This document shows, one piece after another, positions 35,544 through 44,621 of a stretch of 55,727 nt of DNA; within the stretch, counting starts at the first letter, position 1, and the number at the start of each line of letters is the position of its first letter. The translations under genes and the position numbers were made by a program. Origin of the DNA: Helicobacteraceae bacterium (GTDB lineage Bacteria; Campylobacterota; Campylobacteria; Campylobacterales; SZUA-545). The stretch covers positions 1 to 55,727 of the forward strand of contig JAIRNH010000021.1 in NCBI GenBank assembly GCA_031258155.1, in the 5' to 3' direction. Below the pieces are notes generated by a model, which had not been told where the DNA came from, ran no database searches, and saw only the letters and a program-made list of their open reading frames with translations.

Positions 35544-36281
35544 ATGAGATCGATCGTATTTACTACGGCGCTCGTCGCGGCGGCGTTCGGCGCCGAATTG
35601 GACGACGTGCTAAAACAGAGCGCGGCGGATATGCAAAACGCCGCGGCTTTACAGGCTAGAATCGACGCGCTGGACGACGAGACAAAAGCGCTGTTAGACG
35701 AATACCGCCGCGTAACGCGCGAGATAGAGATTCAAGAGCGCTACAACGCGGAGCTAGAAAAGCTAGTCGCCGCGCAAGACGAGGAGACGAGGAGCATACA
35801 AAAACAGATCTACGCCGTAGAGGAAACGACCAGAAGCGTGTTGCCGCTGATAAGCGAGATGATCGAAGGTTTTGAAAGCCTCGTATCTTACGATCTGCCG
35901 TTCCTGCCCGCCGAGCGAGAGGATCGCGCGGCAAAGCTAAAAACGCTGACAAACCGCGCCGACGTATCCATAGCGGAAAAATACCGCGTCGTGCTGGAGG
36001 CTTACGCTATCGAAAGCGAGTATTCGCGCACGATCGAAGCCTACGCGGGAGAGTTGGAGGACGGCAGAGCCGTCGATTTTTTGCGGTTGGGACGAATCGG
36101 GCTTTACTATTTGACGCGCGATCACAACGAGGCGGCGAGATACGATATGGAGTTAAAAGCGTTTACGCCGCTTAACTCTGGCGACAAAGAGTCCTTAATA
36201 AACGCGGTCAAGATCGCCAAGAAAGAGAAGGTGGCGGATCTGATCGCCCTGCCGCTTAGCGCGCCAAAGGATAAACAATGA
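35544..36281 (+). CDS. DUF3450 periplasmic protein of a TonB2-type system
   Basis: A 245-residue exported protein: signal peptide MRSIVFTTALVAAAFGA, then a long coiled-coil (residues 22-110) and a helical C-terminal part with VSYDLPFLPAEREDRAAKL near 113-131 and GRIGLYYLTRDHNEAARYD, both conserved in DUF3450. In Vibrio-type TonB2 clusters a DUF3450 gene stands first, before ttpC, exbB2, exbD2, tonB2 and a TPR gene; the order is the same here. Its exact job is not known; it probably works with the TtpC-like subunit. The stop overlaps the next start by 4 bases. Expression is expected to be iron-repressed through the Fur box. Confidence 0.85.
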   Translation: MRSIVFTTALVAAAFGAELDDVLKQSAADMQNAAALQARIDALDDETKALLDEYRRVTREIEIQERYNAELEKLVAAQDEETRSIQKQIYAVEETTRSVLPLISEMIEGFESLVSYDLPFLPAEREDRAAKLKTLTNRADVSIAEKYRVVLEAYAIESEYSRTIEAYAGELEDGRAVDFLRLGRIGLYYLTRDHNEAARYDMELKAFTPLNSGDKESLINAVKIAKKEKVADLIALPLSAPKDKQ

Positions 36282-37525
36282 AACGAACGCTGATTGTTTT
36301 TACGCTCGTCGTTTGCGCGGCGTTTGGCGATAATTTGGATCGATTGCTAGAAAAGGTGCGCTCAAACGGAGAGCGGGAGCGTCAAGCCGAACTGGCGCGC
36401 GTCGATCGCTTTTTAAAAGAGCGAAACAACGCGGCTACGCTTTTGAAAAACGCCAAAGCCGAATACGATAAAGCTCAGGCTAGAGGGCGCGCGTTAGCCA
36501 ACCAAGCGGACGCGAACGAAAAGAAAAACGCCGATCTGAACGACGAGTTAAGACGAAAAAGCGGCGGTTTGAACGAGCTTTTTGGCGCGTTCAATCAGCG
36601 CGTAGGCGAATTTAAAGCCGAAACGGACGATTCGATCGTATCGGCGCAAGTTCCCGAAAGATTCGAGCGGATTCTAACGCTCGTAAACTCGCGCGAACTG
36701 CCAAGCTCCGAAGATTTGAGGGGCTTTTGGGCAATGCAGCTCGAAGAGATAATCCTAAGCGGCAAAATCGAGCGGTTCAACGCGATCGTAATCGATAGGC
36801 GCGGAGAAAAACAAGAGCGAACCGTCGTTAGGCTCGGCGCGTTTGGGGCGACGTCGGAAGGCGAGTATTTTGTTTGGAAAAACGGCGCGATCACCGCCAG
36901 CGCGGGACAGCCAAGCGGCGGCGTTCAACGGCAAGCGCGAGCTTTCGAGAGCGCCTTAGAGCCTAAAGCGATCGCCGTCGATCCTACGCGCGGCTCTCTT
37001 TTGGAGCTATTCGCTCTGCGTCCTAGTTTTGCGGAGCGAATGACGCAAGGCGGCGCGATCGGCTATCTGATCTTAACGCTGGGCGTTTTTGGCGTCGGCT
37101 TGGGATTATGGCGCATCGTCAAACTGCGCTCGATTGATAAATCCGTCAAGCGCCAACTGGCAAATATCGGCTCGCCGCGCGGCGATAATCCGCTAGGTCG
37201 CGTGCTACTCGAAACCAAGAGCAAAGAGAGCGCGCTCGATTTGGAGATAGGCGCGTTGGAAAAGGGGCAAGGCGCGATAAAACTTTTAGCCGCCGCCGCG
37301 CCGCTTTTGGGGTTGCTAGGCACGGTGGTGGGTATGATCGGCGCGTTTCAGGCGATCACGCTCTTTGGCGCGGGCGATCCTAAGATGATGGCGGGCAGCA
37401 TATCGCTGGCGCTGGTTACCACCATGCAAGGGCTTATCGTAGCGGTGCCTCTGCTGTTTATACACGGCTTTTTGCGTTTTAGAAGCCAGACGATAGGCGA
37501 TCGGCTAGAAAGCGTCTGCCTATGA
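36278..37525 (+). CDS. TtpC-like ExbB/TolQ-family protein with periplasmic extension
   Basis: A 415-residue inner-membrane protein. The first 18 residues are a signal peptide, residues 25-110 a coiled coil, and residues 110-245 a globular periplasmic part. The C-terminal 160 residues are the MotA/TolQ/ExbB domain with three membrane helices: IGYLILTLGVFGVGLGLW (near 263-280), AAAPLLGLLGTVVGMIGAF (near 337-355) and SLALVTTMQGLIVAVPLLF (near 372-390). This is the architecture of TtpC, the additional subunit of TonB2 systems. It overlaps its neighbours by 4 bases on both sides. The energy comes from proton flow through ExbB/ExbD. Confidence 0.87.
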   Translation: MKRTLIVFTLVVCAAFGDNLDRLLEKVRSNGERERQAELARVDRFLKERNNAATLLKNAKAEYDKAQARGRALANQADANEKKNADLNDELRRKSGGLNELFGAFNQRVGEFKAETDDSIVSAQVPERFERILTLVNSRELPSSEDLRGFWAMQLEEIILSGKIERFNAIVIDRRGEKQERTVVRLGAFGATSEGEYFVWKNGAITASAGQPSGGVQRQARAFESALEPKAIAVDPTRGSLLELFALRPSFAERMTQGGAIGYLILTLGVFGVGLGLWRIVKLRSIDKSVKRQLANIGSPRGDNPLGRVLLETKSKESALDLEIGALEKGQGAIKLLAAAAPLLGLLGTVVGMIGAFQAITLFGAGDPKMMAGSISLALVTTMQGLIVAVPLLFIHGFLRFRSQTIGDRLESVCL

Positions 37526-37890
37526 ACGCTATCGCGCGTTTTTTGGATAACGGCGGGCTTGCGATGTGGCTGCTTGCCGCGCTTAGTTTCACATTATGGA
37601 CGCTGGTTTTTTGGCGCTGGTTTTTTGGCGCGAAAGTTATGACGCTTCTTAAAACCATCGTCGCCATCGCGCCGCTTCTTGGGCTTTTTGGCACGGTGAT
37701 GGGCATGATCGAGGTGTTTGAGGCGATCGCGCACTACGGCTCTAGCGAGCCTAGAGTTTTCGCGTCCGGAATAGCCCGCGCCACTTTTCCCACGATGGCG
37801 GGTCTGACGATTGGGCTGCTTGGATTGTTTGCCTCGACGAAATTTGTCTATTCGTTTGGGCAAAACGCGGCTAAAGGAGGCGGATCGTGA
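37522..37890 (+). CDS. exbB: Minimal ExbB-type proton-channel subunit
   Basis: A 122-residue inner-membrane protein with three helices: GLAMWLLAALSFTLWTLVFW (residues 13-32), VAIAPLLGLFGTVMGMIEVF (near 46-65) and FPTMAGLTIGLLGLFASTKF (near 88-107). The conserved GLFGTVMGMI and pore-lining Thr/Met pattern are present. ExbB2-type proteins usually have about 170-180 residues with a cytoplasmic loop of about 50 residues between helix 1 and 2; here only about 12 residues (RWFFGAKVMTLLKT) separate them. Coding continuity with the neighbours (4-base overlaps) argues against a sequencing artefact. Confidence 0.85.
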   Translation: MNAIARFLDNGGLAMWLLAALSFTLWTLVFWRWFFGAKVMTLLKTIVAIAPLLGLFGTVMGMIEVFEAIAHYGSSEPRVFASGIARATFPTMAGLTIGLLGLFASTKFVYSFGQNAAKGGGS

Positions 37891-38282
37891 GAAGGCAAAG
37901 ACGCGACGAAGAAACGGGCGTGGATATGACGCCGATGCTCGACATCGTATTTATTATGCTGATCTTTTTTATCGTTACCGCTTCGTTTGTCAAGGAGTCT
38001 GGTATTAGCGTTAATAGCCCTCGCGCCTCGACCGCGCAGACGCAGGATCAGGCGAGCGTGATGATCGCTATTAACGAGGCGGGCGAGATATGGATAGACG
38101 GGCGCATAGTGGATATTCGCGCTATAAGAGCCAACGTCGCGCGCTTAAAGGCGCTTAATCCTGAAGGCGCGGTCGTTATCCAAGCCGACGCGAACGCGAA
38201 AACCTATCTGCTCGTCGAGGCTATGGATCAAGCGCGGCAGGCGGGAGTTGAAAATGTATCGATCGCGGCGCGCCCCAAATAG
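37887..38282 (+). CDS. exbD: ExbD/TolR-type biopolymer transport protein
   Basis: A 131-residue protein with a short cytoplasmic tail, a single membrane helix (DMTPMLDIVFIMLIFFIVTA, residues 13-32) holding the proton-carrying Asp, and a periplasmic domain of the ExbD fold (GVNVNSPRAS-like start, MIAINEAGEIWIDGRIV, AVVIQADANAKTYLLVEAMD). It partners ExbB to drive TonB. It overlaps exbB by 4 bases and tonB by about 29 bases. The assignment is firm from the motif and context. Confidence 0.92.
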   Translation: MRRQRRDEETGVDMTPMLDIVFIMLIFFIVTASFVKESGISVNSPRASTAQTQDQASVMIAINEAGEIWIDGRIVDIRAIRANVARLKALNPEGAVVIQADANAKTYLLVEAMDQARQAGVENVSIAARPK

Positions 38283-38886
38283 GGCGCTTGTCAAAGGTTT
38301 CGGCGCGATCTTTTTTGGCGCTTGCGCGTCCGTAACCACGCTGTGGCTAATGGCGCTCGCGACCAATTTCGCGCCGAGCGAAACGCGAAACGGCGATTTT
38401 GACAAAATAGTCGAATTTATCAGACTGCGCGAGGAGAGCGCGCTAACGCCGCAGACCAGAACGATCACGCCGCCAAAACCGCCGCCTCCGCCGGAGCTTC
38501 GCACGGAAGTGGACATAGGCTCTATTGAAGAGACAAACGCCTACGCCTTCGCGATCGATCCTTCCATGCTCTCTATGAAAGGAATAGCGGTTGGTCGCGG
38601 CGTCGCGGAGCGAGGGCTAATCCCCGTTTCTGGAATCCCGCCGAACTATCCTCGCGCCGCAAAAATGCGGGGGATCGAGGGAAACGTGGAGCTTGAGTTT
38701 ATCATTACCGAAAGCGGCGAGGTAACCGACATAATCGTCATAGGCGGGGTCAACGGCGATTGGTTTACGGAAACGGCTATACGGGCGCTATCGCGCTGGC
38801 GTTTCTCGCCCAAAATAGTAAACGGCAAGCCGGCGCGCCAGCTTGCTAGGCAGGTATTTACCTTCAAATTGGAGAACGAACGATGA
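38254..38886 (+). CDS. tonB: TonB protein (TonB2-like, short linker)
   Basis: A 210-residue energy transducer. One N-terminal membrane helix (GFGAIFFGACASVTTLWLMA, residues 16-35) is followed by a short proline stretch PPKPPPPPE (near 73-81) and the TonB C-terminal domain: YPRAAKMRGIEGNVELEFII and RALSRWRFSPKIVNGKPARQ. The periplasmic linker is much shorter than in classical TonB, as in TonB2 types. I take the ATG at 38254 with GGGAG upstream; a TTG at 38248 is the alternative. It starts inside exbD. No TonB-dependent receptor gene is in the window. Confidence 0.92.
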   Translation: MYRSRRAPNRALVKGFGAIFFGACASVTTLWLMALATNFAPSETRNGDFDKIVEFIRLREESALTPQTRTITPPKPPPPPELRTEVDIGSIEETNAYAFAIDPSMLSMKGIAVGRGVAERGLIPVSGIPPNYPRAAKMRGIEGNVELEFIITESGEVTDIIVIGGVNGDWFTETAIRALSRWRFSPKIVNGKPARQLARQVFTFKLENER

Positions 38887-39716
38887 GAACGATTTGGCTT
38901 TTATCGGTTTTTTGCGTTTTGCTTAACGCCGCTCTGCCGCTTGAGGAGGCGAAAGCGCATTTAGACGCGGGACGCTATAAAGAGGCTTACGAACCGCTTA
39001 AACAGGCTATATCCATGGTTGAAAACCCGCCGATCGCTTGGCGGCGCGTGCTGGCTTCGCTATGTCTTGAAATCAACAACACCAAAGAGGCGATCGAGGC
39101 GTTTAAGGGCATAGTGATCGAGGAGGAATCGACCGAAAGCGACTTTATGGGGCTGTTTTACGCGTATTCGCTATTGGGCGACGATAAAAACGCGCTTGGA
39201 GTTTTGAGCGCCGCGCAAGCCGCTGGCAAATTGGACAAAGAATCCAGCCTCGCGATCTATTCGAGCATGTTAGCGCAAGGCGGCGGCGCGATACGAGCGG
39301 CTAAACTCTTACGCCGCGCGATCGACGAGAACAAAATAGCCAAAACCCCGCAAAACTACGAAAGGCTTTTTTACGCATATCGTCAGGCGCGAGAGCATAA
39401 GGAGGGGCTGCGCGCCATTCGTTTGGCGAACTCTCTGAGTCCTAGCGAGCGGTTTTATTCGCAAGCGGCGTATGTCGCGTTTGAATCCGGAGAGTTTAGC
39501 GCGGCGATCGAAGCCGCTCAAAAAGCGATTGAACTTGACGCTAAAAACGCGCATTCGCTTAGGCTGTTAATCGGCGCGTGCGCTATTGAAACGAAAGACT
39601 ATATGCTTGCGCGATCGGCGTTCGCCGAAGTCTTAAAATCGCCCAAACACGCTAAACAGGCTAAAAGCTGGCTAAACTATTTAGACGAGCTTACTATTAA
39701 GCAGAGCTTAAATTAA
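38883..39716 (+). CDS. TPR protein ending the TonB2-type operon
   Basis: A 277-residue exported protein: signal peptide MRTIWLLSVFCVLLNAALP, then about six helical pairs of TPR type (LEEAKAHLDAGRYKEAYEPL, GEFSAAIEAAQKAIELDAKN, SLRLLIGACAIETKDYMLAR). It overlaps tonB by 4 bases. Vibrio TonB2 clusters end with a TPR gene of the same size. The role is probably to support assembly or stability of the complex; this is inference. There is no clear terminator after it. Confidence 0.85.
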   Translation: MRTIWLLSVFCVLLNAALPLEEAKAHLDAGRYKEAYEPLKQAISMVENPPIAWRRVLASLCLEINNTKEAIEAFKGIVIEEESTESDFMGLFYAYSLLGDDKNALGVLSAAQAAGKLDKESSLAIYSSMLAQGGGAIRAAKLLRRAIDENKIAKTPQNYERLFYAYRQAREHKEGLRAIRLANSLSPSERFYSQAAYVAFESGEFSAAIEAAQKAIELDAKNAHSLRLLIGACAIETKDYMLARSAFAEVLKSPKHAKQAKSWLNYLDELTIKQSLN

Positions 39717-40202
39717 AAGCCGTTTAAGCGCGCTTAACGTATCGGCGCTTATCGCGCTTAAGAAAGTCGTCTATTTACGCCCGCTTCAAACCTCGAAAAG
39801 CGCGGGCGAAGCTATGTCGCGGCGTTTATAAGTTAGCGGCAAATCCGCCTTAAAGTTTGGCAAATGTCGCGAGCTTGGAAAACAACGCGCAAAGCCGTTA
39901 TGATCGTTAAATTGCAAACAAGAGGCAATGATAAAACAAATATGGCGAATACAACCTGATTTCAATCCATAAATCGCGCGCAAAGTCGCTTTTGAAGCGT
40001 ATAGTCGGGTAAAACAAGGCGATCTATAACGCCGCTTTGCTATAAAACGTTAAGCGCGAATGGAAATTAAACCCCGATTTCAACGCCAGCTACGCGATCG
40101 CGCCTTCTCGTTCAAAAGTCGCGTCGGAGCTTTGGAGGTCGCCTTTGCGGTAGCGTATGGCGTTTTGGCGATCCAAAAGATCGCGAATGACTTGCGCGCC
40201 AA
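39717..40202. other. Gene-free stretch with no recognisable feature
   Basis: No intact gene was seen. The short frames have poor composition and no ribosome-binding sites. TTTCAATCC near 39960 and TTTCAACGCC near 40079 vaguely recall the CRISPR-like unit but are too degraded to call. Confidence 0.5.
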
Positions 40203-40525
40203 AAGCCAGCCGCATCCAGCGTTTCAATACGCGTCCTACCGCCCCCGCCATTCCCGCACGGAGCAAGCGTGAGCGTTTCGTAATCAAAGGCGGGTATCTA
40301 TCTCTCTCTGTCGTACCCGCGCGGAGCAAACGCGAGCGCTTCTATCGCTCCGCGCGGGAATGACGGTAATGTGGATTACCGTAATCCTGCGCGCCTTGCG
40401 CTCCTAGCGAAGCGGGCGTTGCGCGGGAATGACGGAGGGGGCGGTAGGCGTTGGCTGAAATATCGGCGGCGGCTGGCTGTTGTTTGGCGTTTTGTCGCGC
40501 TCCTTGCGAGCGCGTGGATTGAAAC
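40203..40525. repeat. Inverted pair of CRISPR-like elements flanking palindromic mosaic
   Basis: AAGCCAGCCGC followed by GTTTCAATACGCG and CCTACCGCCCCC at 40203-40246 recur in inverted form at 40525-40437. Between them (40248-40440) are half-palindromes CATTCCCGC/GCGGGAATGAC and GCGGAGC modules shared with 55230-55300. The whole block looks like a mosaic element with terminal inverted copies. No transposase gene lies within. Confidence 0.55.
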
Positions 40526-40591
40526 TTTTCCTTTCCAGCGTTAATCAGCTGGTTAATCCGTCGCGCGGTTTGCGAGCGTGCGGATTGGAGG
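40494..40591 (+). repeat. CRISPR-like repeat-spacer-repeat, copy C
   Basis: Unit 1 at 40494-40525 (32 bases, hairpin CGCGCTC/GAGCGCG, ending GTGGATTGAAAC) matches the length, stem and end of type I-C CRISPR repeats. A 34-base interval (40526-40559) and a second 32-base unit at 40560-40591 follow, 24 of 32 bases identical. With one interval and no cas gene it is at best an array remnant; see also copies near 13251 and 53146. Confidence 0.5.
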
Positions 40592-40656
40592 TTTTTGCCT
40601 AAGATTGACGCGCCGAAAAAGGCGCGGGCTGGCTTTGCGTTAGGTTTGTTCGCCGA

Positions 40657-41565
40657 TCAAAACAGATAGCGCAAGTCGATTTCCTCGATATTTGGTCGCT
40701 CTCTAACGCGATGCTTAAACTGCTCTTGCAGGTTTTCTTGCAGTTCCTTGACCTGACGTTGCCTCGCGGGTTCGCTCGTTTTTGCCGCCACCCCGCTCAA
40801 CGATTCGATTAACGCGCGCAAATCAAGAGAGCAATCGAGCGCGTTCTGCCGCCTTCTGACCGCGCAACGAAGCGGCAACGCCACATTTTGCCACCCTTCG
40901 CTTATCTCGCACGGAAAACGCCAGCGCGCGTTATACGAGAGCGACAACGAGCCTTTTAACGCGCCCCGCTCCTCGTAAAGCGAACCGCTTAACACAAACG
41001 GATCGCTCGCGAGATAGATCGCGTCCATTCCGGCCGGTCTTTTGCTTAGCCAAAACTGCATAGCCTCAAAACTTTGCGACGGCGAGGGCGCGTATTTGGG
41101 CATCTCGCGCCCTTTTGAAAAAGCCGCCGCTTTGCAGTATAGCTCCGAAAAGTTCAGCCCGCGCAGAACGCCGTTTGCCGCGCAGGTCTGTCCGCTCGCG
41201 CACGCTCTTTTTTGCAGATCGCCGCTCGCGAACGGATAACCAAAATTGGTAAGCAACCTTTGCAACCCGTCCATTTTTTTCGGAGTAGGCGGCTCCTCGA
41301 TCAAAGGTTCGTAAACAACGCTCGGCTCTTGCGAGAGATTTGCCTCGCCGACGCTCTCCGCGTCGGTCGCGTTGATTTCGTCCGATAGCGTCGCGTTCTC
41401 TTCCAACGCGTAAAATTGCGCTTTAGGCGGCGCTCTTACTATCGCGATTTCAACGCGGCTTCTGCTAAAAAGCAGATCCAAAGGCGCGGGCGCGAAACGA
41501 TTCGCCCCTAATATAAATAACAGGACGCAAAAAAGCAAAACGAGCGGCGGCGTTAGGCGAAACAT
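40657..41565 (-). CDS. Membrane-anchored periplasmic protein of unknown function
   Basis: A 302-residue protein that I do not recognise. One N-terminal hydrophobic anchor (residues 6-24, PPLVLLFCVLLFILGANRF), then a Pro/Glu-rich disordered stretch to about residue 100, then a globular part with paired Cys (KRACASGQTCAANG, and CEIS...CAVRRR...CSLD), suggesting disulphides and so periplasmic location. The last 40 residues are charged and helical. It follows trpC with a one-base overlap (TGATG), which points to co-transcription without a functional link. No family can be named. Confidence 0.72.
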   Translation of the reverse strand: MFRLTPPLVLLFCVLLFILGANRFAPAPLDLLFSRSRVEIAIVRAPPKAQFYALEENATLSDEINATDAESVGEANLSQEPSVVYEPLIEEPPTPKKMDGLQRLLTNFGYPFASGDLQKRACASGQTCAANGVLRGLNFSELYCKAAAFSKGREMPKYAPSPSQSFEAMQFWLSKRPAGMDAIYLASDPFVLSGSLYEERGALKGSLSLSYNARWRFPCEISEGWQNVALPLRCAVRRRQNALDCSLDLRALIESLSGVAAKTSEPARQRQVKELQENLQEQFKHRVRERPNIEEIDLRYLF

Positions 41566-42350
41566 CAGATCCCCGCCATCGCGCGGACGGCGGCGGCGCG
41601 ATCCTCTTGGCGCATAAAATATTCTCCGATCAAAAACGCGTCCATGCCGATCTCGCTAAGCTCCAGCAGCCGCTCGCGCGAATGCAAGCCGCTTTCGGCG
41701 ACAATGATCTTGTCTTGAGGAATCAGCGCGATAAGTTTTTCAGACAAACTCATATCCATCTCTAGCGTGTCTAAATTGCGATGATTTATTCCGATAATCG
41801 TCGCTTTGGCGGCGATCGCTTTGCTTAGATCGGTTTTATCGTGTATCTCCACAAGCGCCTCCATTCCTAGATTTCGCGTTTGCTCCAGCAACGACGAAAG
41901 CTCTTTGAGGCTTAGTATATTGGCGATTAGTAGCGCGAAAGAGGCGCCGTAAACTAGCGCTTCAAGCAGTTGATAGCGATCGACGATAAAATCTTTGCAC
42001 AAAAGCGGCAGGCGGTTGTGCCTGCGAATCAGCGAAAGATATTCCAAATCGCCTTTAAACCATTGCGGCTCGGTCAAAACGGATATTGCCGCCGCGCCGC
42101 CTTTTTCGTAGTCGGCGGCGATCGCGATCGGATCGAAATTTTCGCATATATCGCCGCGAGAGGGGCTGGCTTTTTTAACCTCCGCGATGATTTTGAGCGG
42201 CTTGTTTTCCTCTTTTTTCAGCGCGGCGATTATATCGATCGGATAAAACGGATTTAACGCCATAGCGCGCCCAAGCGTCTCTTCGGGCATGGCGGCTTTG
42301 CGCTCTTTTACTCTTTCGCGCGTAACTCTCACAATTTCGTCAAGTATCAT
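41565..42350 (-). CDS. trpC: Indole-3-glycerol-phosphate synthase
   Basis: Fourth step of tryptophan synthesis. The 261-residue (beta/alpha)8 protein has the family motifs: [17 protein letters not shown] near residues 53-69 with the catalytic Lys, [20 protein letters not shown] near 93-112, [16 protein letters not shown] with the second catalytic Lys near 125-140, [12 protein letters not shown] near 174, [14 protein letters not shown] near 193-206 and [12 protein letters not shown] near 225. No other trp gene adjoins it: the pathway is dispersed. It is preceded by the TPR gene two bases away. Confidence 0.95.
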   Translation of the reverse strand: MILDEIVRVTRERVKERKAAMPEETLGRAMALNPFYPIDIIAALKKEENKPLKIIAEVKKASPSRGDICENFDPIAIAADYEKGGAAAISVLTEPQWFKGDLEYLSLIRRHNRLPLLCKDFIVDRYQLLEALVYGASFALLIANILSLKELSSLLEQTRNLGMEALVEIHDKTDLSKAIAAKATIIGINHRNLDTLEMDMSLSEKLIALIPQDKIIVAESGLHSRERLLELSEIGMDAFLIGEYFMRQEDRAAAVRAMAGI

Positions 42351-42352
42351 CG

Positions 42353-43582
42353 TTAGTTCTTTGTTAATGATTGTTCGTAACTTTTTTTGATCGCGTCGTA
42401 ATGCTCTAGCACCGTTGGATCGCTTTTTTCTTCCGCCGCCACTTTCGCGATCAGATCGTAGGATTCTTTGAAGCGTCCGAGCTTAAAATATCCCCATGCC
42501 AGCGAATCGGCGTAATATACGTTGTTGGGATCGATCTTTAGCGCCAGCTTAACATACTCCACGCCGCGTTCCACGTCCACATCATGATCGATCAAAAGAT
42601 AGCCCAGATAGTTAAGATATATATGATGTTGATTTGTCGCCACAACCTTTTCAAGCGCGCTGATCGTTTGCTTTGCAAGCTCTATATTCGCGTCGCCGCC
42701 AGCTTCGTATTTAAGCATGGCGCTTAAAGCCAAATAATCGATCTTGCCGCTTGCCCTATAGAGTTTAGAGGCGATCGCGGCGGCTTTATCAAAACGTTTG
42801 TCGTTTCTATACAACTCTAGCAATATCTCGTCGTTAAAGCGCGTCTCTTCAAGCCAAGCGCTTAACGATTTATAGTTTTTGTCGATCAAATACAGTTCGA
42901 TAATTTTTTCGCCCACCAGCCGATCGGGACGTATTTTGTATATGCGTTTATACGCGCTCGCCGCGCCGCCTGCGTTGTTTGATTGAGCGTATAGAGAAAC
43001 GAGCCTAGAACAAATATATTCGCTGCAGCCGCGTTCGGCGATATGCGTTTCGTAATAGGCGATCGCCTCTCGCGTTTTGCCAAGTCTTTCGGCTAGTATT
43101 GTCGCCATTCTGTCGAGCGCTATGTCGCCGGGCGCGATCGCGTAGGCGCTTCTATAGGTTCTAAGCGCTTTTGAATCCTCTTTGTTCAACGCGTATAGAT
43201 CGCCAAGCGTTAAATAAACGTCTAAACTTCGCTCTTGTTTCGCCAAAATTTTAGCGTTCATAATCGCGTTTTCTAGATCGCGTTTGCCGTAATAACTCGC
43301 CGTTAAAACGCGCCGCAAAAAAATATCCTCGCCCTCTTTAATCGCTGCGTTAGCCTCTTTGATCGTTTCATCGTAGCGCCCCGCCTTAAACAGCGCCTCG
43401 ATCCAGCGAAAACGGCTGACTTTATCGCCGTCGTTTATGTATATAATGCGGCGATATTCGCTAGAGGCGTTGTAGTCCATTCTGTTTTCCGCGTCTATCG
43501 ACATAATTTCGTATAGATCGCGGCTGTATCCCGCCGCGAATATTGCCAGCGCCGCCGCCGCCAAAATTAAGAGCGATCTCAT
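42353..43582 (-). CDS. TPR-repeat envelope protein
   Basis: A 409-residue protein. I start it at 43582 ([20 protein letters not shown], a signal peptide), because this ATG overlaps the stop of the upstream YkgJ gene by 4 bases; a longer frame exists but runs into that gene. About ten TPR units cover the rest, for example [60 protein letters not shown] and the last [20 protein letters not shown]. This last block resembles the C-terminal TPRs of BamD/NrfG-like and many epsilonproteobacterial TPR proteins. Function unknown beyond protein binding in the envelope. Confidence 0.82.
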   Translation of the reverse strand: MRSLLILAAAALAIFAAGYSRDLYEIMSIDAENRMDYNASSEYRRIIYINDGDKVSRFRWIEALFKAGRYDETIKEANAAIKEGEDIFLRRVLTASYYGKRDLENAIMNAKILAKQERSLDVYLTLGDLYALNKEDSKALRTYRSAYAIAPGDIALDRMATILAERLGKTREAIAYYETHIAERGCSEYICSRLVSLYAQSNNAGGAASAYKRIYKIRPDRLVGEKIIELYLIDKNYKSLSAWLEETRFNDEILLELYRNDKRFDKAAAIASKLYRASGKIDYLALSAMLKYEAGGDANIELAKQTISALEKVVATNQHHIYLNYLGYLLIDHDVDVERGVEYVKLALKIDPNNVYYADSLAWGYFKLGRFKESYDLIAKVAAEEKSDPTVLEHYDAIKKSYEQSLTKN

Positions 43583-43950
43583 ACGATCGCTCCCGCGCAG
43601 GCTAGAGTTAGCCGCTCGATCTGCTCGTTCATGCCAGCCCAAAACGGAAACGATTTGCATTGCGTCGGGCGCGCCGCGTAGATTTTGCAACCGCTATCGC
43701 CAAGAAAGACGCACTCGAAACCGCGTTTTGTTTCGCGCTCTTTAACCCGCCAACCCTCGCGTTCTCTACGAAAATATAACCCTCGCGTCGCCGCCTCGCC
43801 TTCGCCCAACAGCGCGGAGATCGCGGCGATCTCTTTATCGCTCGCCCATACGTCCCCGCTTTCGCCCGCGCAGCATCTAGAACCGCAACGTTCGCACGCT
43901 TGCGGATCAAAGGCAAAATTAAAGCCCTCTCGTTTAATCAAGCCACGCAT
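43579..43950 (-). CDS. YkgJ-family cysteine-cluster protein
   Basis: A 123-residue cytoplasmic protein of the YkgJ (CxxCxxCC) family, thought to hold zinc or an iron-sulphur cluster. The Cys motif C-E-R-C-G-S-R-C-C is at residues 19-27, and the second half has ECVFLGDSGCKIYAARPTQC near 80-99 followed by KSFPFW, as in family members. The stop overlaps the TPR gene by 4 bases and the start overlaps the methyltransferase stop by 13. Role not established; in Campylobacterota it often lies next to this methyltransferase. Confidence 0.88.
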   Translation of the reverse strand: MRGLIKREGFNFAFDPQACERCGSRCCAGESGDVWASDKEIAAISALLGEGEAATRGLYFRREREGWRVKERETKRGFECVFLGDSGCKIYAARPTQCKSFPFWAGMNEQIERLTLACAGAIV

Positions 43951-44621
43951 AGCGTCCCCGCTTTTTTGCCGATCAGGCGTATATCGGCGCTTATTCCGTC
44001 TTTGTCGCGTAGAATAAGCGGCGGTAAAACCTCCGTGGCTTTAACCGCTCTTTTCCCCGCGCGAACGAAGATCAGCCGCGCCGAATCGCCGTTTGTTTTA
44101 TGCGCGAATTGAATCGCGCGCGTTTTCCAGCGCAGATCGCCGAGCGTTTTTAACAGCGACGAAACCTTTGAGGCGTCGTAGCAGAAAAACAGATCGCCGT
44201 TTGATTTGAGCGCTCTTCCCGCTCGGCGCAAAAAATCCTCGATCGGAAGCGCGCAGGCGTATCTGGCGAGTTTTAGCGACGGATCGGGGCTTGCGGCGGT
44301 TTTGGCGCCGTAGAAAGGGGGATTGCATACGATCGTATCAAACTTTTCGCCTATATCAAATTTGAGAAAATCGTCCGCAAAAAAACGCGCCGATATGCCG
44401 TTTAACGCGCCGTTTTGAACCGCAAACCTCACCATCTCCTCCTGAATATCCACGCCGACAAGCGACAAACCGAAGTCCCTAGCCAACAGCAAGCCTATAA
44501 TCCCGCAACCGCATCCCACGTCTAACAGCGATCCGTTAAGCCGTTTTTGCGAAGCAAAGCGATACAGCAAAATAGAATCGGTGTTGTAACGATACCCTTT
44601 TTCGGGCTGTCGCAGTTCCAT
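43938..44621 (-). CDS. SAM-dependent methyltransferase, TrmN6-like
   Basis: A 227-residue N6-adenine-type methyltransferase resembling YfiC/TrmN6, which methylates A37 of tRNA1(Val). Visible: the opening PEKGYRYNTDSILLYRFA (residues 6-23), SAM motif I LLDVGCGCGIIGLLLARDFG near 32-51, VGVDIQEEMVRFA near 55-67, and motif IV VCNPPFYGAKTAAS near 97-110, whose NPPF/Y marks amino-group methylation. First gene of a run with YkgJ, TPR, trpC. The target base is inferred from family likeness only. Confidence 0.87.
   Translation of the reverse strand: MELRQPEKGYRYNTDSILLYRFASQKRLNGSLLDVGCGCGIIGLLLARDFGLSLVGVDIQEEMVRFAVQNGALNGISARFFADDFLKFDIGEKFDTIVCNPPFYGAKTAASPDPSLKLARYACALPIEDFLRRAGRALKSNGDLFFCYDASKVSSLLKTLGDLRWKTRAIQFAHKTNGDSARLIFVRAGKRAVKATEVLPPLILRDKDGISADIRLIGKKAGTLCVA

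Noticed and set aside
40494-40591. Functional CRISPR array
   Set aside because: Only one interval is present, the second unit differs at 8 of 32 bases, and no cas gene or leader is nearby; kept only as a CRISPR-like repeat.
43583-43690. Longer N-terminus for the TPR protein
   Set aside because: It lies inside the YkgJ gene in another frame, and would place a signal peptide in the middle of the protein.
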